A stretch of 46,585 bases of DNA from Brevundimonas sp. (lineage in GTDB: Bacteria; Pseudomonadota; Alphaproteobacteria; Caulobacterales; Caulobacteraceae): assembly GCF_003248455.1 (NCBI RefSeq), contig NZ_QFNM01000033.1:1-46585 (forward strand), given 5' to 3'. Below the pieces are notes generated by a model. It was not told where the DNA came from. It searched no databases and was given only the letters and a program-made list of their open reading frames with translations. Every line of letters starts with the position of its first letter. Position 1 is the stretch's first letter. A program made the translations under genes and the position numbers. Of this stretch, positions 17,669 through 26,858 are shown in pieces.

Positions 17669-19030
17669 CTACAGCCGCTTGGCGGGCGTTTCGCGCCCTC
17701 CCTGATGCAGCACCAGTCCCTCGACGGCGCCGCCAAGGCTGCGCGTGAAGGTGATCTGGGCGTCGAACGCCTTCAGGAAGAAGGCGTCGGGCGCCTCGGC
17801 GAACAGTTCGAACGCCTGCTGACCCGTCGCCTGCCCCATCAACCGCCCATCGACGACGCTGACCGTCAGTGTCGCGCCGGGCGCCAGTTGATAGGCGCCG
17901 GCATAGGCCGCCAGCACATCAGGCGCGACGGAAATCGCCACATGCTCTCCAGGCAGCACGACCGATCCGCCGCGCGCCAGCGTCATCAGCGAGACCCCGA
18001 TCTTCTCCGGCGCGGCCCCGTTCAGGTTCCCCAGCACGATCACCGTCAGCCGGTCGTCCAAATCGCGCGCCATGTAGGTGTTGAAGCCCTCGATCCCGCC
18101 CGAATGGCTGACGATCACGTCGCCGCCTTCGGTCTTGACCGCCAGCCCCATGGCGTAGCCGTTCCGCTCGGGCGTCGTCAGGACGCGCAGCGACGCCGGG
18201 TTCAACAGGCGGCCTTCGAACAGCCCCTGCTCCCACTTCAGCAGATCGCGCGCTGTCGAATACAGGCCGCCCGCCCCCTGCGGCGCGCTCATGTCCACAT
18301 AGTCGGCGTTGCGCACCCCCTCGTCGGCGGGCGAATACCCCGAGGCCCGGCGCGGCAGGATGGCGTCGTGACTGTCATAGCCGCTATCGGCCATGCCCAG
18401 AGGCGCGAACAGGTTGTCGACGACGAAGGCGGCGTAGGACGCGCCGCTGACCGCCTCGATCACCGCCGTCGCCACCACATAGTTGGCGTTGGAATAGGCC
18501 CAGCCCTGGCCGGGCTGGAAATCCAGCGGCCGGTCGCGGAACCCCTTCATCAGGGCGGCGGCCGTCGTGGGCTGTCGCTTCAGGGTCTCGTATTCGGGGG
18601 CGCGGGTGAAGTCCGGCAGGCCCGCCGTGTGCGTCAGAAGGCGTCGCACCGTGACCTGATCCCACGTTGCTGGCGCATCGGCCAGATAGGCCTTCACCGG
18701 CGCATCCAGATCGACCAGGCCCCGCTCGTTCAACAACATCAGGGCGACGGCGGTGAACTGTTTGCTGACCGACGCCAGACGAAACTTGGTGTCGCCGTCG
18801 TTCGCCGCATTCCATTCGCGGTTGGCCAGACCATAGCCGCGATCCAGCAGAACCTCGTCCCCACGGGCGACCAGGACAGCGCCGGTGAACGCCCCCTCGT
18901 CCACCGAGGCGCGGATCACCTGCTCCATCCGGCCCGTATCCTGAGCCACGGCGACGCCCCCGCCGGCGGTCAAGGCGGCCAGCGCCAGGACGACGGCGCG
19001 ACCGCCGTCGGTCAGTGTTTTCAGATGCAC
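17669..19030 (-). CDS. Serine hydrolase of the beta-lactamase/class C fold
   Basis: The 453-residue product has a signal peptide (cleavage near AVAQD, about 30), the catalytic SVSK (87-90), the YSN motif (179-181) and HSGG near 307 in place of KTG. These are the three active-site elements of class C beta-lactamase-like esterases and D-aminopeptidases. A C-terminal lipocalin-like ~100 residues (YAGAYQLAPGATLTVSVVDG) is typical of this group. The substrate cannot be inferred, and antibiotic hydrolysis should not be assumed. Confidence 0.85.
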   Translation of the reverse strand: MHLKTLTDGGRAVVLALAALTAGGGVAVAQDTGRMEQVIRASVDEGAFTGAVLVARGDEVLLDRGYGLANREWNAANDGDTKFRLASVSKQFTAVALMLLNERGLVDLDAPVKAYLADAPATWDQVTVRRLLTHTAGLPDFTRAPEYETLKRQPTTAAALMKGFRDRPLDFQPGQGWAYSNANYVVATAVIEAVSGASYAAFVVDNLFAPLGMADSGYDSHDAILPRRASGYSPADEGVRNADYVDMSAPQGAGGLYSTARDLLKWEQGLFEGRLLNPASLRVLTTPERNGYAMGLAVKTEGGDVIVSHSGGIEGFNTYMARDLDDRLTVIVLGNLNGAAPEKIGVSLMTLARGGSVVLPGEHVAISVAPDVLAAYAGAYQLAPGATLTVSVVDGRLMGQATGQQAFELFAEAPDAFFLKAFDAQITFTRSLGGAVEGLVLHQGGRETPAKRL

Positions 19031-19279
19031 GTCGATTTCCCCTGTCGGACGTGACGACCACGTCGATGACCAAGAGGCGGACGACGGCGGCGGCGGATGC
19101 GTCGCGGCGGATTAGATTTCCGTAATGACCGGTCTGGCGGATCGAACTTGACCTAAGGTCTGGTTTTCATTGGCGATCCCTGCTCATTCAGCCTTGTTTT
19201 CAACCGAAAGCGGGATCACCCTGTTGCTCAACGGATCGGCATCGACCGACCGAGACAGGGCCGAAAGAAGGAAACGACC

Positions 19280-19702
19280 ATGAAGATCAAGATTTTGCTG
19301 TCCGCCGCCGCTCTGGCCGGAGCGCTCGCCACGCCCGCCTTGGCCGGCGACCCGACCGGCCTGTGGCAGACCCCCACCAACGGCGGCCAGGTGCGCATCG
19401 CGCGCTGCGGCCAAGCCCTGTGCGGAACACTGGTGACGTCGGATCACATCCGCGCGGACCCCAACGTCCGGGATCAGCACAACCGCGACGCCGCGCAACG
19501 GAACCGCACCCTGCGCAACCTGCCCATGCTGACCGGCTTCACGGGCGGCCCGACGGAATGGCGCAACGGCTCGGTCTATAATCCGGCCGACGGCGGCACT
19601 TATCGTGGGACCATCACCATGACGAACGACAACACGCTTCGCCTGCGCGGCTGCATCGTCGCCCCGCTGTGCAAGACCCAGACCTGGACCCGCATCCAGT
19701 AG
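19280..19702 (+). CDS. DUF2147 family exported protein
   Basis: The 140-residue product begins with a clear signal peptide (cleavage near ALAG, about 23) and continues GDPTGLWQTPTNGGQVRIARCGQALCG, the start of the DUF2147 beta-barrel-like domain, with further Cys residues towards the end (GCIVAPLCKTQTW). Function of the family is unknown; members are periplasmic. The SD-like GAAGGAAA precedes the ATG. Upstream, 19031-19279 has no gene; it holds a GACCTAAGGTC dyad at 19150-19160 that could be an operator. Confidence 0.82.
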   Translation: MKIKILLSAAALAGALATPALAGDPTGLWQTPTNGGQVRIARCGQALCGTLVTSDHIRADPNVRDQHNRDAAQRNRTLRNLPMLTGFTGGPTEWRNGSVYNPADGGTYRGTITMTNDNTLRLRGCIVAPLCKTQTWTRIQ

Positions 19703-19725
19703 TTCTCGTTTCCCAGACACAGGAA

Positions 19726-19766
19726 GGGCCCGGCCGGAGCGATCCGACCGGGCCTGTTTCATTTTG
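19726..19766 (+). terminator. Intrinsic terminator of the DUF2147 gene
   Basis: An 11-bp GC-rich stem (GGCCCGGCCGG with CCGACCGGGCC, one mismatch) with loop AGCGAT starts about 25 bases past the stop and is followed by TGTTTCATTTT. It also separates this gene from the convergent aldo/keto reductase gene. Confidence 0.8.
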
Positions 19767-19777
19767 GACGCTGCGCC

Positions 19778-20764
<987 letters not shown>

Positions 20765-20861
20765 CTGCGCTCTCCTGTCGATGTGGGGGATCGGCGAAGG
20801 CGCCGACGATCAGGAGATGGTCGCGGCGGCGGCCGGCTTCAAGCCTGGCCGCGCTTTGCGA

Positions 20862-20938
20862 TGGTACCGCCTCTCAGGCTTGAACTGAGGACCTCCGGTT
20901 CCACAAACCGGCGCTCTAACCAACTGAGCTAAGGCGGC
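20862..20938 (-). tRNA. tRNA-His(GTG)
   Basis: Cloverleaf with anticodon stem CCGGT/ACCGG and loop TTGTGGA (anticodon GTG). Acceptor GCCGCCT pairs with AGGCGGT (G-U at position 1), then A73 and encoded CCA (20862-20864). Position 73 is A rather than the near-universal C of bacterial tRNA-His, as known for many alphaproteobacteria that dispense with the G-1:C73 pair. Confidence 0.93.
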
Positions 20939-21030
20939 CCGCGCATCGCGAGGCGCGTTCTCTACCGGGCCTGACCGATGCGATCAAGCGACTTCGTACG
21001 ATTTCAACGGGAGATTTCGGACGCCCATGG

Positions 21031-21070
21031 CGGAAAACAAAACGTCCCGGAGATGGCTCTCCGGGACGTT
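21031..21070 (-). terminator. Intrinsic terminator of exbB-exbD-tonB
   Basis: A perfect 12-bp stem (AACGTCCCGGAG with CTCCGGGACGTT) with a 6-base loop lies 24 bases past the tonB stop. In the leftward direction it is followed by a T-rich tract (TTGTTTTCC). Confidence 0.88.
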
Positions 21071-21094
21071 CCGATTCTTCGCCTTTGACGGCGG

Positions 21095-21814
21095 TCAACC
21101 GAGGTTGAAGGGCACCCGGACGCGGAAGGTCGCATCCTGAGCCGCGCCATCGACGGTCCGCGGGGACAGTTGTCCACGCTGAACCACCCGAATGGCGGCG
21201 CGGCCGAAGCCCATGCCGGCGGGTTCTTCCGAAACCACGCGGCAGTTCGCCGGAGAACCGTTGGAGCGCGCAGTGCACTCCACAGTCGCCGATCCGCTGA
21301 TCTCGCGTTCCAGCGCGCGGGCCGGGAAATCGTCTGCGGTCGGGCGCGGCTGACGCGCCCACTGGACGTTCGTGATCGTCGACGGACGCGGCGGAGCCGG
21401 CGGCGCGGGCGGCGGCGGCGGTCCGGGAATGTTCACGGGCGGGCCCGTGTATTCCACCCGGTCTTCTTTCTTCGTCGGCGTGATGTTCACCGGCGGAGGC
21501 GGGACGACGTTGGGAACCGGCGCCGGCACGCGCACCTGAAGCTTCGGCGGCGGCGGCTGATCCGTCGGCGGAGGCGGCGGAGGCGGCGGCGGCGGAGGCG
21601 GCGGAACCGGCTCGACCAACTCGACCTCGACGGACTCGTCGACGTAGTTGAATTCCTTCAGCTTGAACTTGGACTGCTGCAGGAAAAAGATCAGCAGGGC
21701 GAACAGGATGGTGACGACCAGAAGGCAGACCAGCAGCACAGGGGTCGGAACCCCCATGAAGCCTTTCTTCTTCGGCGCGTCATACCGACTGCGGTGATAA
21801 GTGACGTCTGTCAT
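21095..21814 (-). CDS. tonB: Energy transducer TonB
   Basis: TonB couples the inner-membrane proton gradient, through ExbB/ExbD, to TonB-dependent outer-membrane receptors. The 239-residue product has a cytoplasmic N-terminus, one membrane helix (about 25-45), a Pro-rich periplasmic spacer with an unbroken run of 13 prolines near residue 71, and a C-terminal TonB fold (ISGSATVECTARSNGSPANC to the end). Last gene of the leftward exbB-exbD-tonB set, 11 bases after exbD. Confidence 0.9.
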   Translation of the reverse strand: MTDVTYHRSRYDAPKKKGFMGVPTPVLLVCLLVVTILFALLIFFLQQSKFKLKEFNYVDESVEVELVEPVPPPPPPPPPPPPPTDQPPPPKLQVRVPAPVPNVVPPPPVNITPTKKEDRVEYTGPPVNIPGPPPPPAPPAPPRPSTITNVQWARQPRPTADDFPARALEREISGSATVECTARSNGSPANCRVVSEEPAGMGFGRAAIRVVQRGQLSPRTVDGAAQDATFRVRVPFNLG

Positions 21815-21825
21815 TGCACCTCGCC

Positions 21826-22260
21826 CTACTGCGACTGGTCTTCGCCGACCAGGGCGACGCTGTAGAAACCGTTATCCTGCAAGGCGTTCATGACCTGCAT
21901 GAAATCGCCATAGCGGGTGTTTTGGTCGCCACGAATGAAGATGCGCTCGTCGGCCGGATTGCGGCTTCCGATCTGCTCCTTCAGGTCTTCGCCCAGCGTA
22001 GCGGTGCTGGAGCGGAAGTCCCCGACGAAGACGTCGCCGTCGTTCTGGATCGAAATATAAACCGGCTTGGGCGGATTGGGCGCCGGCTTGGCGACTGCAG
22101 TAGGAAGTTCCACCGGCACCGACACGGAGGCCAGAGGCGCGGCCACCATGAAGATGATCAGCAGGACCAGCATGATATCAACGAAAGGCGTAACGTTGAT
22201 ATCGCTGTTGGCCTCGATGTGGTACTTTCCACCGCCGCCTGATGAAAGCTTGGCGGCCAT
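21826..22260 (-). CDS. exbD: Biopolymer transport protein ExbD
   Basis: The 144-residue product has a short cytoplasmic N-terminus (SDINVTPFVD), one membrane helix (IMLVLLIIFMVAAPL) with the essential Asp in VDIMLVLL, and a periplasmic C-terminal domain with the IFIRGDQNTRYGDFMQVM motif. It forms the proton-driven motor with ExbB that powers TonB. The ATG is five bases after the exbB stop. One exbD copy is present; some alphaproteobacteria have two in this cluster. Confidence 0.93.
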   Translation of the reverse strand: MAAKLSSGGGGKYHIEANSDINVTPFVDIMLVLLIIFMVAAPLASVSVPVELPTAVAKPAPNPPKPVYISIQNDGDVFVGDFRSSTATLGEDLKEQIGSRNPADERIFIRGDQNTRYGDFMQVMNALQDNGFYSVALVGEDQSQ

Positions 22261-22265
22261 CCGTC

Positions 22266-23138
22266 TTACGCCCCCTTGTCGAGTTGACGCGAGATGCCGT
22301 TGATCAGTTCAGCGTTGAAGCCGTCCGCGCGGGTGCCGTAGGCCGAGATGCGGGTGTTGAAGTAGTTGTAGAAGATAACCGCCGGGATGGCCGCGAACAG
22401 ACCGATGCCGGTGGCCAGCAGGGCTTCGGCGATGCCCGGAGCGACGACGGCCAGGTTGGTCGTGTTGGATTCCGCGATGCCGATGAAGGAGTTCATGATC
22501 CCGTAGACGGTGCCGAACAGACCGACGAACGGGCCGGTGGAACCGACCGAGGCCAGGAACTGCTGGCCGCCCGACAGGCGCTTGGCCAGACCGGCTTGGA
22601 CAGCCGAAACGGCGGCCTGGGCGCGGCCCAGGGCCGAGTCGCGGTGATCGCCCGTGACGGACAGGCCGGCTTGACGCGACAGTTCGATTTCCTCGGTGGC
22701 GGCGGCGGCCATGTCGGCCAGCGGGTTGCCGTCGAACTCTTCCGAGGTGGCGACGGCGCGCATGTCGGCGACGGTGCGGGCGCCGCGGAAGGTTTCGAGG
22801 AAGTTGTCCGTCTTGCGGTTCAGCGAACCGAACTCGAACAGCTTGATGAGCAGCAGGGTCCACGAGAAGATCGAAGCCAGCAGCAGGCCGGCCATGACGA
22901 CCTTAACGACGACCGTGGCTTCCATGAACATGGAGATGGGGGTGATGCCGCCGCCGTGTCCGCCGCCGACGGCTTCATTGACGGAAGCCGGGTCGGTTTC
23001 GGGGGTCGCCGGGGCGGCGGCCGAAGCGGCGGCCGGGGTCGGCTCGGCCGGAGCCTGGGCCAGAACCGGCGAGCTCGCCATCAGCGCGGCTGCGCCGGCC
23101 ATAGCGAGAAGGATGTTCGTCTTTTTGCTGTTCAGCAT
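22266..23138 (-). CDS. exbB: Biopolymer transport protein ExbB (TolQ/MotA family) with signal-peptide-like extension
   Basis: The 290-residue product (ATG at 23138, MLNSKKTNILL) has a cleavable-looking signal sequence (ending VLAQA), an Ala/Pro-rich stretch, then three membrane helices of the MotA/TolQ/ExbB channel: ISMFMEATVVVKVVMAGLLL, FVGLFGTVYGIMNSF and LLATGIGLFAAIPAVIFYN. The long N-terminal extension is common in alphaproteobacterial ExbB. First gene of the exbBD-tonB set. An upstream in-frame start adds 17 residues without conserved character. Confidence 0.93.
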   Translation of the reverse strand: MLNSKKTNILLAMAGAAALMASSPVLAQAPAEPTPAAASAAAPATPETDPASVNEAVGGGHGGGITPISMFMEATVVVKVVMAGLLLASIFSWTLLLIKLFEFGSLNRKTDNFLETFRGARTVADMRAVATSEEFDGNPLADMAAAATEEIELSRQAGLSVTGDHRDSALGRAQAAVSAVQAGLAKRLSGGQQFLASVGSTGPFVGLFGTVYGIMNSFIGIAESNTTNLAVVAPGIAEALLATGIGLFAAIPAVIFYNYFNTRISAYGTRADGFNAELINGISRQLDKGA

Positions 23139-23672
23139 AGTTCGCCAGTTCCTGCTTGGTCTGACTCGTGGAACCAAAGGTGCGGCCATAGTCAGCGACC
23201 GCTCCCCAACCTGAAAATGTTTCCTTCAGCGCACCCCGTCCCATCGGGATCGAAGTCCGCTGAAATCTTCGGTGGAGGCCGATGCGGTCGCCCGCGCCGC
23301 CTCCGATAAACTGACTGAGAAAGAGAGCCTCTTTCACGATCCGCATTAACGCCTTCGTGCGAAGGCGTCTCAACCCCTTTGACGAACCCTTACCGGAGCG
23401 TCAAGGGACAAGGACGGCTTTTCACCCGACTAGCGCCGGGGAGAAAAGTTTCGCGCGACGCCGCGATTGAAGCGTCGCCGCGCGACATTTTGATGAAGAT
23501 TGCGCGTCGGATGGAGAAACTTGTTCGAAAACACGATTTGACGCCGGTTTCTTTCGAGAAACGCCCATATCGTGACAGATCGTCCCTCGGCATGCACCAA
23601 TGGACGCGTGCAGGCGGTTGCGAAGGCCGCAACCGTGCAAGTGAAACGGTCATAAATGTCGAAAATAAAAGA
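23139..23672. other. Gene-free stretch upstream of exbB
   Basis: About 530 bases with no convincing gene. It holds a 20-bp dyad at 23349-23368 (ACGCCTTCG/CGAAGGCGT around TG) and a 7-bp hairpin GAAAGAG/CTCTTTC at 23319-23335. The T-rich bases just left of tRNA-Phe (about 23655-23672) would terminate that tRNA. The exbB promoter must lie here; I see no clear Fur-type box. Confidence 0.5.
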
Positions 23673-23748
23673 TGGTGCCTGGAGGCGGATTCGAACCACC
23701 GACACGCGGATTTTCAATCCGCTGCTCTACCAACTGAGCTATCCAGGC
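23673..23748 (-). tRNA. tRNA-Phe(GAA)
   Basis: Cloverleaf with acceptor GCCTGGA/TCCAGGC, anticodon stem GCGGA/TCCGC with loop TTGAAAA (anticodon GAA), T-loop TTCGAAT, A73 and encoded CCA (23673-23675). Confidence 0.95.
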
Positions 23749-23775
23749 GCCGACGCGGCGTCGCGAGAGGCGGGT

Positions 23776-23973
23776 CTATAGGGGAGGCTTTTGCGCCTGT
23801 CCAGCGCCCAATCCGTTTTCGACATCCTCGTCCGCGCTGTCGTCCAGGGCGGCGGGAATGGCGTAGGCGCCGCTGAACCAACGCTGGAGATCCACCTCCG
23901 AACACCGGCGCGAGCAGAAGGGTCGGTATTTCGGATCGGCCTCGGCCTTGTGGCAGATGGGGCAGGTCGCCAT
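23776..23973 (-). CDS. yacG: DNA gyrase inhibitor YacG
   Basis: The 65-residue product is a zinc-finger protein with ligands C4, C7, C20 and C24 (CPIC...PFCSRRC), followed by SEVDLQRWFSGAY, the family signature. In E. coli YacG binds GyrB and inhibits gyrase. It is the last gene of a leftward cluster infA-maf-RNase G-like-yacG, three bases after the RNase gene. The acidic C-terminal tail is ordinary for the family. Confidence 0.92.
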   Translation of the reverse strand: MATCPICHKAEADPKYRPFCSRRCSEVDLQRWFSGAYAIPAALDDSADEDVENGLGAGQAQKPPL

Positions 23974-23976
23974 AGC

Positions 23977-25017
23977 TCAACTCTCTTCGATGCGACCGCG
24001 TCCGGCGGGCGCGGCGACATCGGCCAGAACCAGGGCGCGCGGTCCCAGGCGGGACGCCAGGGGGGCGACAAGGGCCGCCTCATCCGGCGCGCAACGTACA
24101 ACGATCCGCGGCGTCGTGGTGTCCGACATCATATGCCGTCTCAACCGGCGGACCAAGGACAGGGTGCGCGTCTGAAGCGTAGGCCGGCCATCGGCGTCCA
24201 GCAACACCTCCTCCAGCGGCGTCCGGCGCCAGGGCAGGGACAGTTCCAGCAGTCCGAACCGGCTGACGGAGCCGAAGACGGCCTGGCGTTCGTGTGCAAA
24301 GGCGGCCCGGGCGGTCTTGGCCTGCGCTTCGGCGTCCTGACCGTCCCCCGCCAGATCGACCACGACAAGCCCGCCCCACCGACGAAGGCCGATCAGCCGC
24401 GCGGCCTGTTTCAGCCCCTCGCGATTCGCCGCCGCCCGCCCCTGTTTCGCATCCCGCCCCGGCCTGGGTGCATGGTCGATGTCGACGGCGACCAAGGCGC
24501 GCGTGCGCTCCAGCGACAGATCGACGCCGTGCGCGGAAAAGACGTGGGTTCTGGCCAGCGCCTCTTCCTCGGCCTCCATCACCGCATCGACGGCGGCCAA
24601 GCCCGTGATCAATTCCGTATCGGGCGCGAGCATGCGCAACTGCGCCGCGACGGTCGACGCGGCTTCCAGCAGACGCGGCGCCCCCTCCCCTGGTCCCAGA
24701 CGGCGGACGACGGCGCACTTTGCGGCGCGCGGCTCCGCCGTCACGACGACCTCGAGCCTCTGACCCTGGCTCAGTCGATCGTTTCGATTGAAGGGCAGGA
24801 AGGCCGGCGCGTCGCCCAGATCGACGAAGGCGCCGCGCAGGCCCGGATTGACCTCGGCGATCCGGCCGATCGAGCGCGCGCCCAACCGCGCCTGGGCCGG
24901 GTCGTCGTCGCGCTGAATCAAAAGATGCGTGTATCGCCCGTCGCGCAGGATCGCGCCGCGCGTCTCGCCCGGCGTTTCGTCGAGGAAGACCTCGACCGCG
25001 CCGCTCACGGCCGCCAA
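23977..25017 (-). CDS. Short ribonuclease E/G family protein
   Basis: The 346-residue product aligns by eye with the catalytic half of RNase E/G: an S1-like region (IGRIAEVNPGLRGAFVDLGD, then AFLPF), a DNase I-like region with LVAVDIDHAPR and GLKQAARLIGLRRWGGLVVVDLAGDG. It lacks the Zn-link cysteines and the C-terminal scaffold. In RNase E the two metal-binding Asp residues sit in IDVN and DFID motifs; here these positions read VDID and VDLAGD, so catalysis is uncertain. The start overlaps the end of maf by 13 bases. Confidence 0.82.
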   Translation of the reverse strand: MAAVSGAVEVFLDETPGETRGAILRDGRYTHLLIQRDDDPAQARLGARSIGRIAEVNPGLRGAFVDLGDAPAFLPFNRNDRLSQGQRLEVVVTAEPRAAKCAVVRRLGPGEGAPRLLEAASTVAAQLRMLAPDTELITGLAAVDAVMEAEEEALARTHVFSAHGVDLSLERTRALVAVDIDHAPRPGRDAKQGRAAANREGLKQAARLIGLRRWGGLVVVDLAGDGQDAEAQAKTARAAFAHERQAVFGSVSRFGLLELSLPWRRTPLEEVLLDADGRPTLQTRTLSLVRRLRRHMMSDTTTPRIVVRCAPDEAALVAPLASRLGPRALVLADVAAPAGRGRIEES

Positions 25018-25586
25018 CCGACGCCGTGCAGCAGTTGGACGGTTTCATAGAGCGGCAGGCCCATCACCGAGGGATGACTGCCGACGATGCGCTGGACGAA
25101 GGCGCCGGCCGGTCCCTGGATGCCATATCCCCCGGCCTTGCCGCGCCAGTCGCCGGTAGAGACATAGGTCGCGATCTCATGGTCCGACAGCGGCTTGAAG
25201 GTGACGCGGGTTTCGTTCACCCGCGACGACAGCCTGCCGTCGCGCACCACGGCGACGCCGGTGAAGACCCGGTGATTGCGGCCGGACAACAGTTTCAGGA
25301 AGCGGATCGCCTCCGCCTCGTCGGCCGCCTTCTCCAGAAAGCGCCTTCCGACGGAGACGACGGTGTCGGCGGCGATGACCACGGCCTCGGGCCGCCGGTC
25401 GGCGACCACGCGGGCTTTGGACGTCGCCAGACGTTCGGCGAGGCGCGGCGGGGTCTCGCCCTTCAGCGGGGTCTCGTCGATGTCGGCGGGGTCGATGTGG
25501 TCAGGCGCGATCCCGACCTGCGCCAGCAGTTCGATGCGGCGCGGGCTGGCCGAGGCCAGCACCAGTTCGGGCCTGCCTGTCGTCAC
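25005..25586 (-). CDS. maf: Maf family nucleotide pyrophosphatase
   Basis: Maf proteins hydrolyse non-canonical or canonical nucleoside triphosphates (dTTP/UTP in the YhdE type) and were first linked to septum inhibition. The 193-residue product has LASASPRRIELL (10-21), the KAR...ADTVVSVGRRFLEKAAD region with catalytic Asp and GKAGGYGIQGPAG. It begins with GTG directly after the infA TAA stop, so coupling with infA is likely. Confidence 0.93.
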   Translation of the reverse strand: MTTGRPELVLASASPRRIELLAQVGIAPDHIDPADIDETPLKGETPPRLAERLATSKARVVADRRPEAVVIAADTVVSVGRRFLEKAADEAEAIRFLKLLSGRNHRVFTGVAVVRDGRLSSRVNETRVTFKPLSDHEIATYVSTGDWRGKAGGYGIQGPAGAFVQRIVGSHPSVMGLPLYETVQLLHGVGWRP

Positions 25587-25805
25587 TTACTTGAAGCGGT
25601 AGGTGATGCGACCCTTGGTCAGGTCGTAGGGGGTCATTTCGACCAGCACCTTGTCGCCGGCCAGCACGCGGATGCGGTTCTTGCGCATCTTGCCGGCGGT
25701 GTGGGCGATGATCTCGTGGTCGTTCTCAAGCGTCACGCGGAAGGTGGCGTTCGGCAGCAGTTCGCTGACGGTGCCGGGAAACTCGAGCAGTTCTTCCTTA
25801 GCCAT
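25587..25805 (-). CDS. infA: Translation initiation factor IF-1
   Basis: The 72-residue product starts MAKEELLEFPGTVSELLPNA and contains the OB-fold landmarks TFRVTLENDH, KMRKNRIRVLAGDKV and DLTKGRITYRFK. IF-1 binds the 30S A-site during initiation. The start at 25805 is fixed by the universal MAKE(E) N-terminus. It precedes maf without any intergenic base. Confidence 0.97.
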   Translation of the reverse strand: MAKEELLEFPGTVSELLPNATFRVTLENDHEIIAHTAGKMRKNRIRVLAGDKVLVEMTPYDLTKGRITYRFK

Positions 25806-25908
25806 GCGGCCTCTCACGCCCGTTGAATATGCGTTCGACCCCACGCCGGGCGGGCGCGAGGGGCGGAATGGACGGGCCTAATGCCCGAAAACGCAGAGAT
25901 AGTCGAGG

Positions 25909-26376
25909 TCAGCCGCGCCGGTAGAGGGCGCACAGCAGCGTAAACAGCCGCCGCGCGGTTTCGTGATCGACCGCGATCTTGCCTTCCAGCCGCGATTCCA
26001 GCTGCTCGGCCCCTTCGTTGTGCAGGCCGCGCCGGCCCATGTCGACCGATTCGATCTGGCTGGGCGAAGAGCCGCGAAGCGCCTCGTAATAGCTGTCGCA
26101 GATCAGCAGATAGTCTTTCAGCACGCCCTTCAGCGGCGTCAGGCTGATGGCGTAGGTGCGGGTGAAGCCCTGGCCGTCGATGTCGAACACCAGCCGATTG
26201 TCCTGAAGCGACAGCTTCAGTCTGTAGGGCCCGCCCGGCGCGCCCAGAGGCTCGAAACTGTTTTTCTCCACCAGATCGAAGATGGCGACGCGCCGCTCGT
26301 GCTCGATTTCGGCCGTCGCCGCAGGCAGGGTCGCGGCGTCCAGTTCGACGGAGGCCAGCCTGTGCGGACCGCTCAT
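25909..26376 (-). CDS. UPF0262 family protein
   Basis: The 155-residue product matches the alphaproteobacterial UPF0262 family (central VFDIDGQGFTRTYAISLTP, LKDYLLICDSYYEALR, and GRRGLHNEGAEQL). No function is established. Its start overlaps the DUF2948 stop by four bases (26373-26376), so the pair is translated in tandem behind murA. In several relatives hisD sits between these genes; it is absent here. Confidence 0.88.
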   Translation of the reverse strand: MSGPHRLASVELDAATLPAATAEIEHERRVAIFDLVEKNSFEPLGAPGGPYRLKLSLQDNRLVFDIDGQGFTRTYAISLTPLKGVLKDYLLICDSYYEALRGSSPSQIESVDMGRRGLHNEGAEQLESRLEGKIAVDHETARRLFTLLCALYRRG

Positions 26377-26858
26377 GCCGCATTTCCTTCGTCCAGTTCG
26401 GGCTCGTCCAGATGGGTCGGCTCCGTGCGCGCGGGCCAGCGCTCGGAGATGTCCGTGACCACCGCATCCAAGCATTCCACGTCGATCCGCAGGTCGCCGC
26501 CCCCGGCGAACATCAGGATCACCCGGCCGCCAGGCGCCTCGGTCGGCAGGAAGTCCAGCGCCAGCAGCTCCAGCGAGGCGTCGGGGCTGCGCGGCAGGCG
26601 TCGGCTCTTGACCGTCAGGACGTCGCCAAACTGCATGGCGCACATCACCCGCGCCCCGCCGCATTCCCAGCAGAACCGGCTGAAGGCGATCGTCAGGGTG
26701 CGCGCCTTTTTCTCCCACACGATATCGACCGGCCGCAGGATGGCGTCCTGAAGCGCGGCGGAAATGATCTGCAGATCGTCGGCGTCCTCCGCCAGCAGGC
26801 GCAACGGTTCGACCGACGCCTTGACTTCGGGAACGACGCCGTCGATCTCAGTGCTCAT
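26373..26858 (-). CDS. DUF2948 family protein
   Basis: The 161-residue product has PLRLLAEDADDLQIISAALQ, DIVWEKKARTLTIAFSRFCWE and CAMQFGDVLTVKSR, typical of DUF2948, a family confined largely to alphaproteobacteria with no known role. An ATG at 26858 is preferred to the GTG one codon upstream; both overlap the end of murA. Position murA-DUF2948-UPF0262 is widely conserved, hinting at a cell-envelope or growth link, but nothing firmer. Confidence 0.87.
   Translation of the reverse strand: MSTEIDGVVPEVKASVEPLRLLAEDADDLQIISAALQDAILRPVDIVWEKKARTLTIAFSRFCWECGGARVMCAMQFGDVLTVKSRRLPRSPDASLELLALDFLPTEAPGGRVILMFAGGGDLRIDVECLDAVVTDISERWPARTEPTHLDEPELDEGNAA

Noticed and set aside
21570..21610. Long GGC/GGA repeat tract
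   Set aside because: It encodes the poly-proline spacer of TonB and needs no other explanation.
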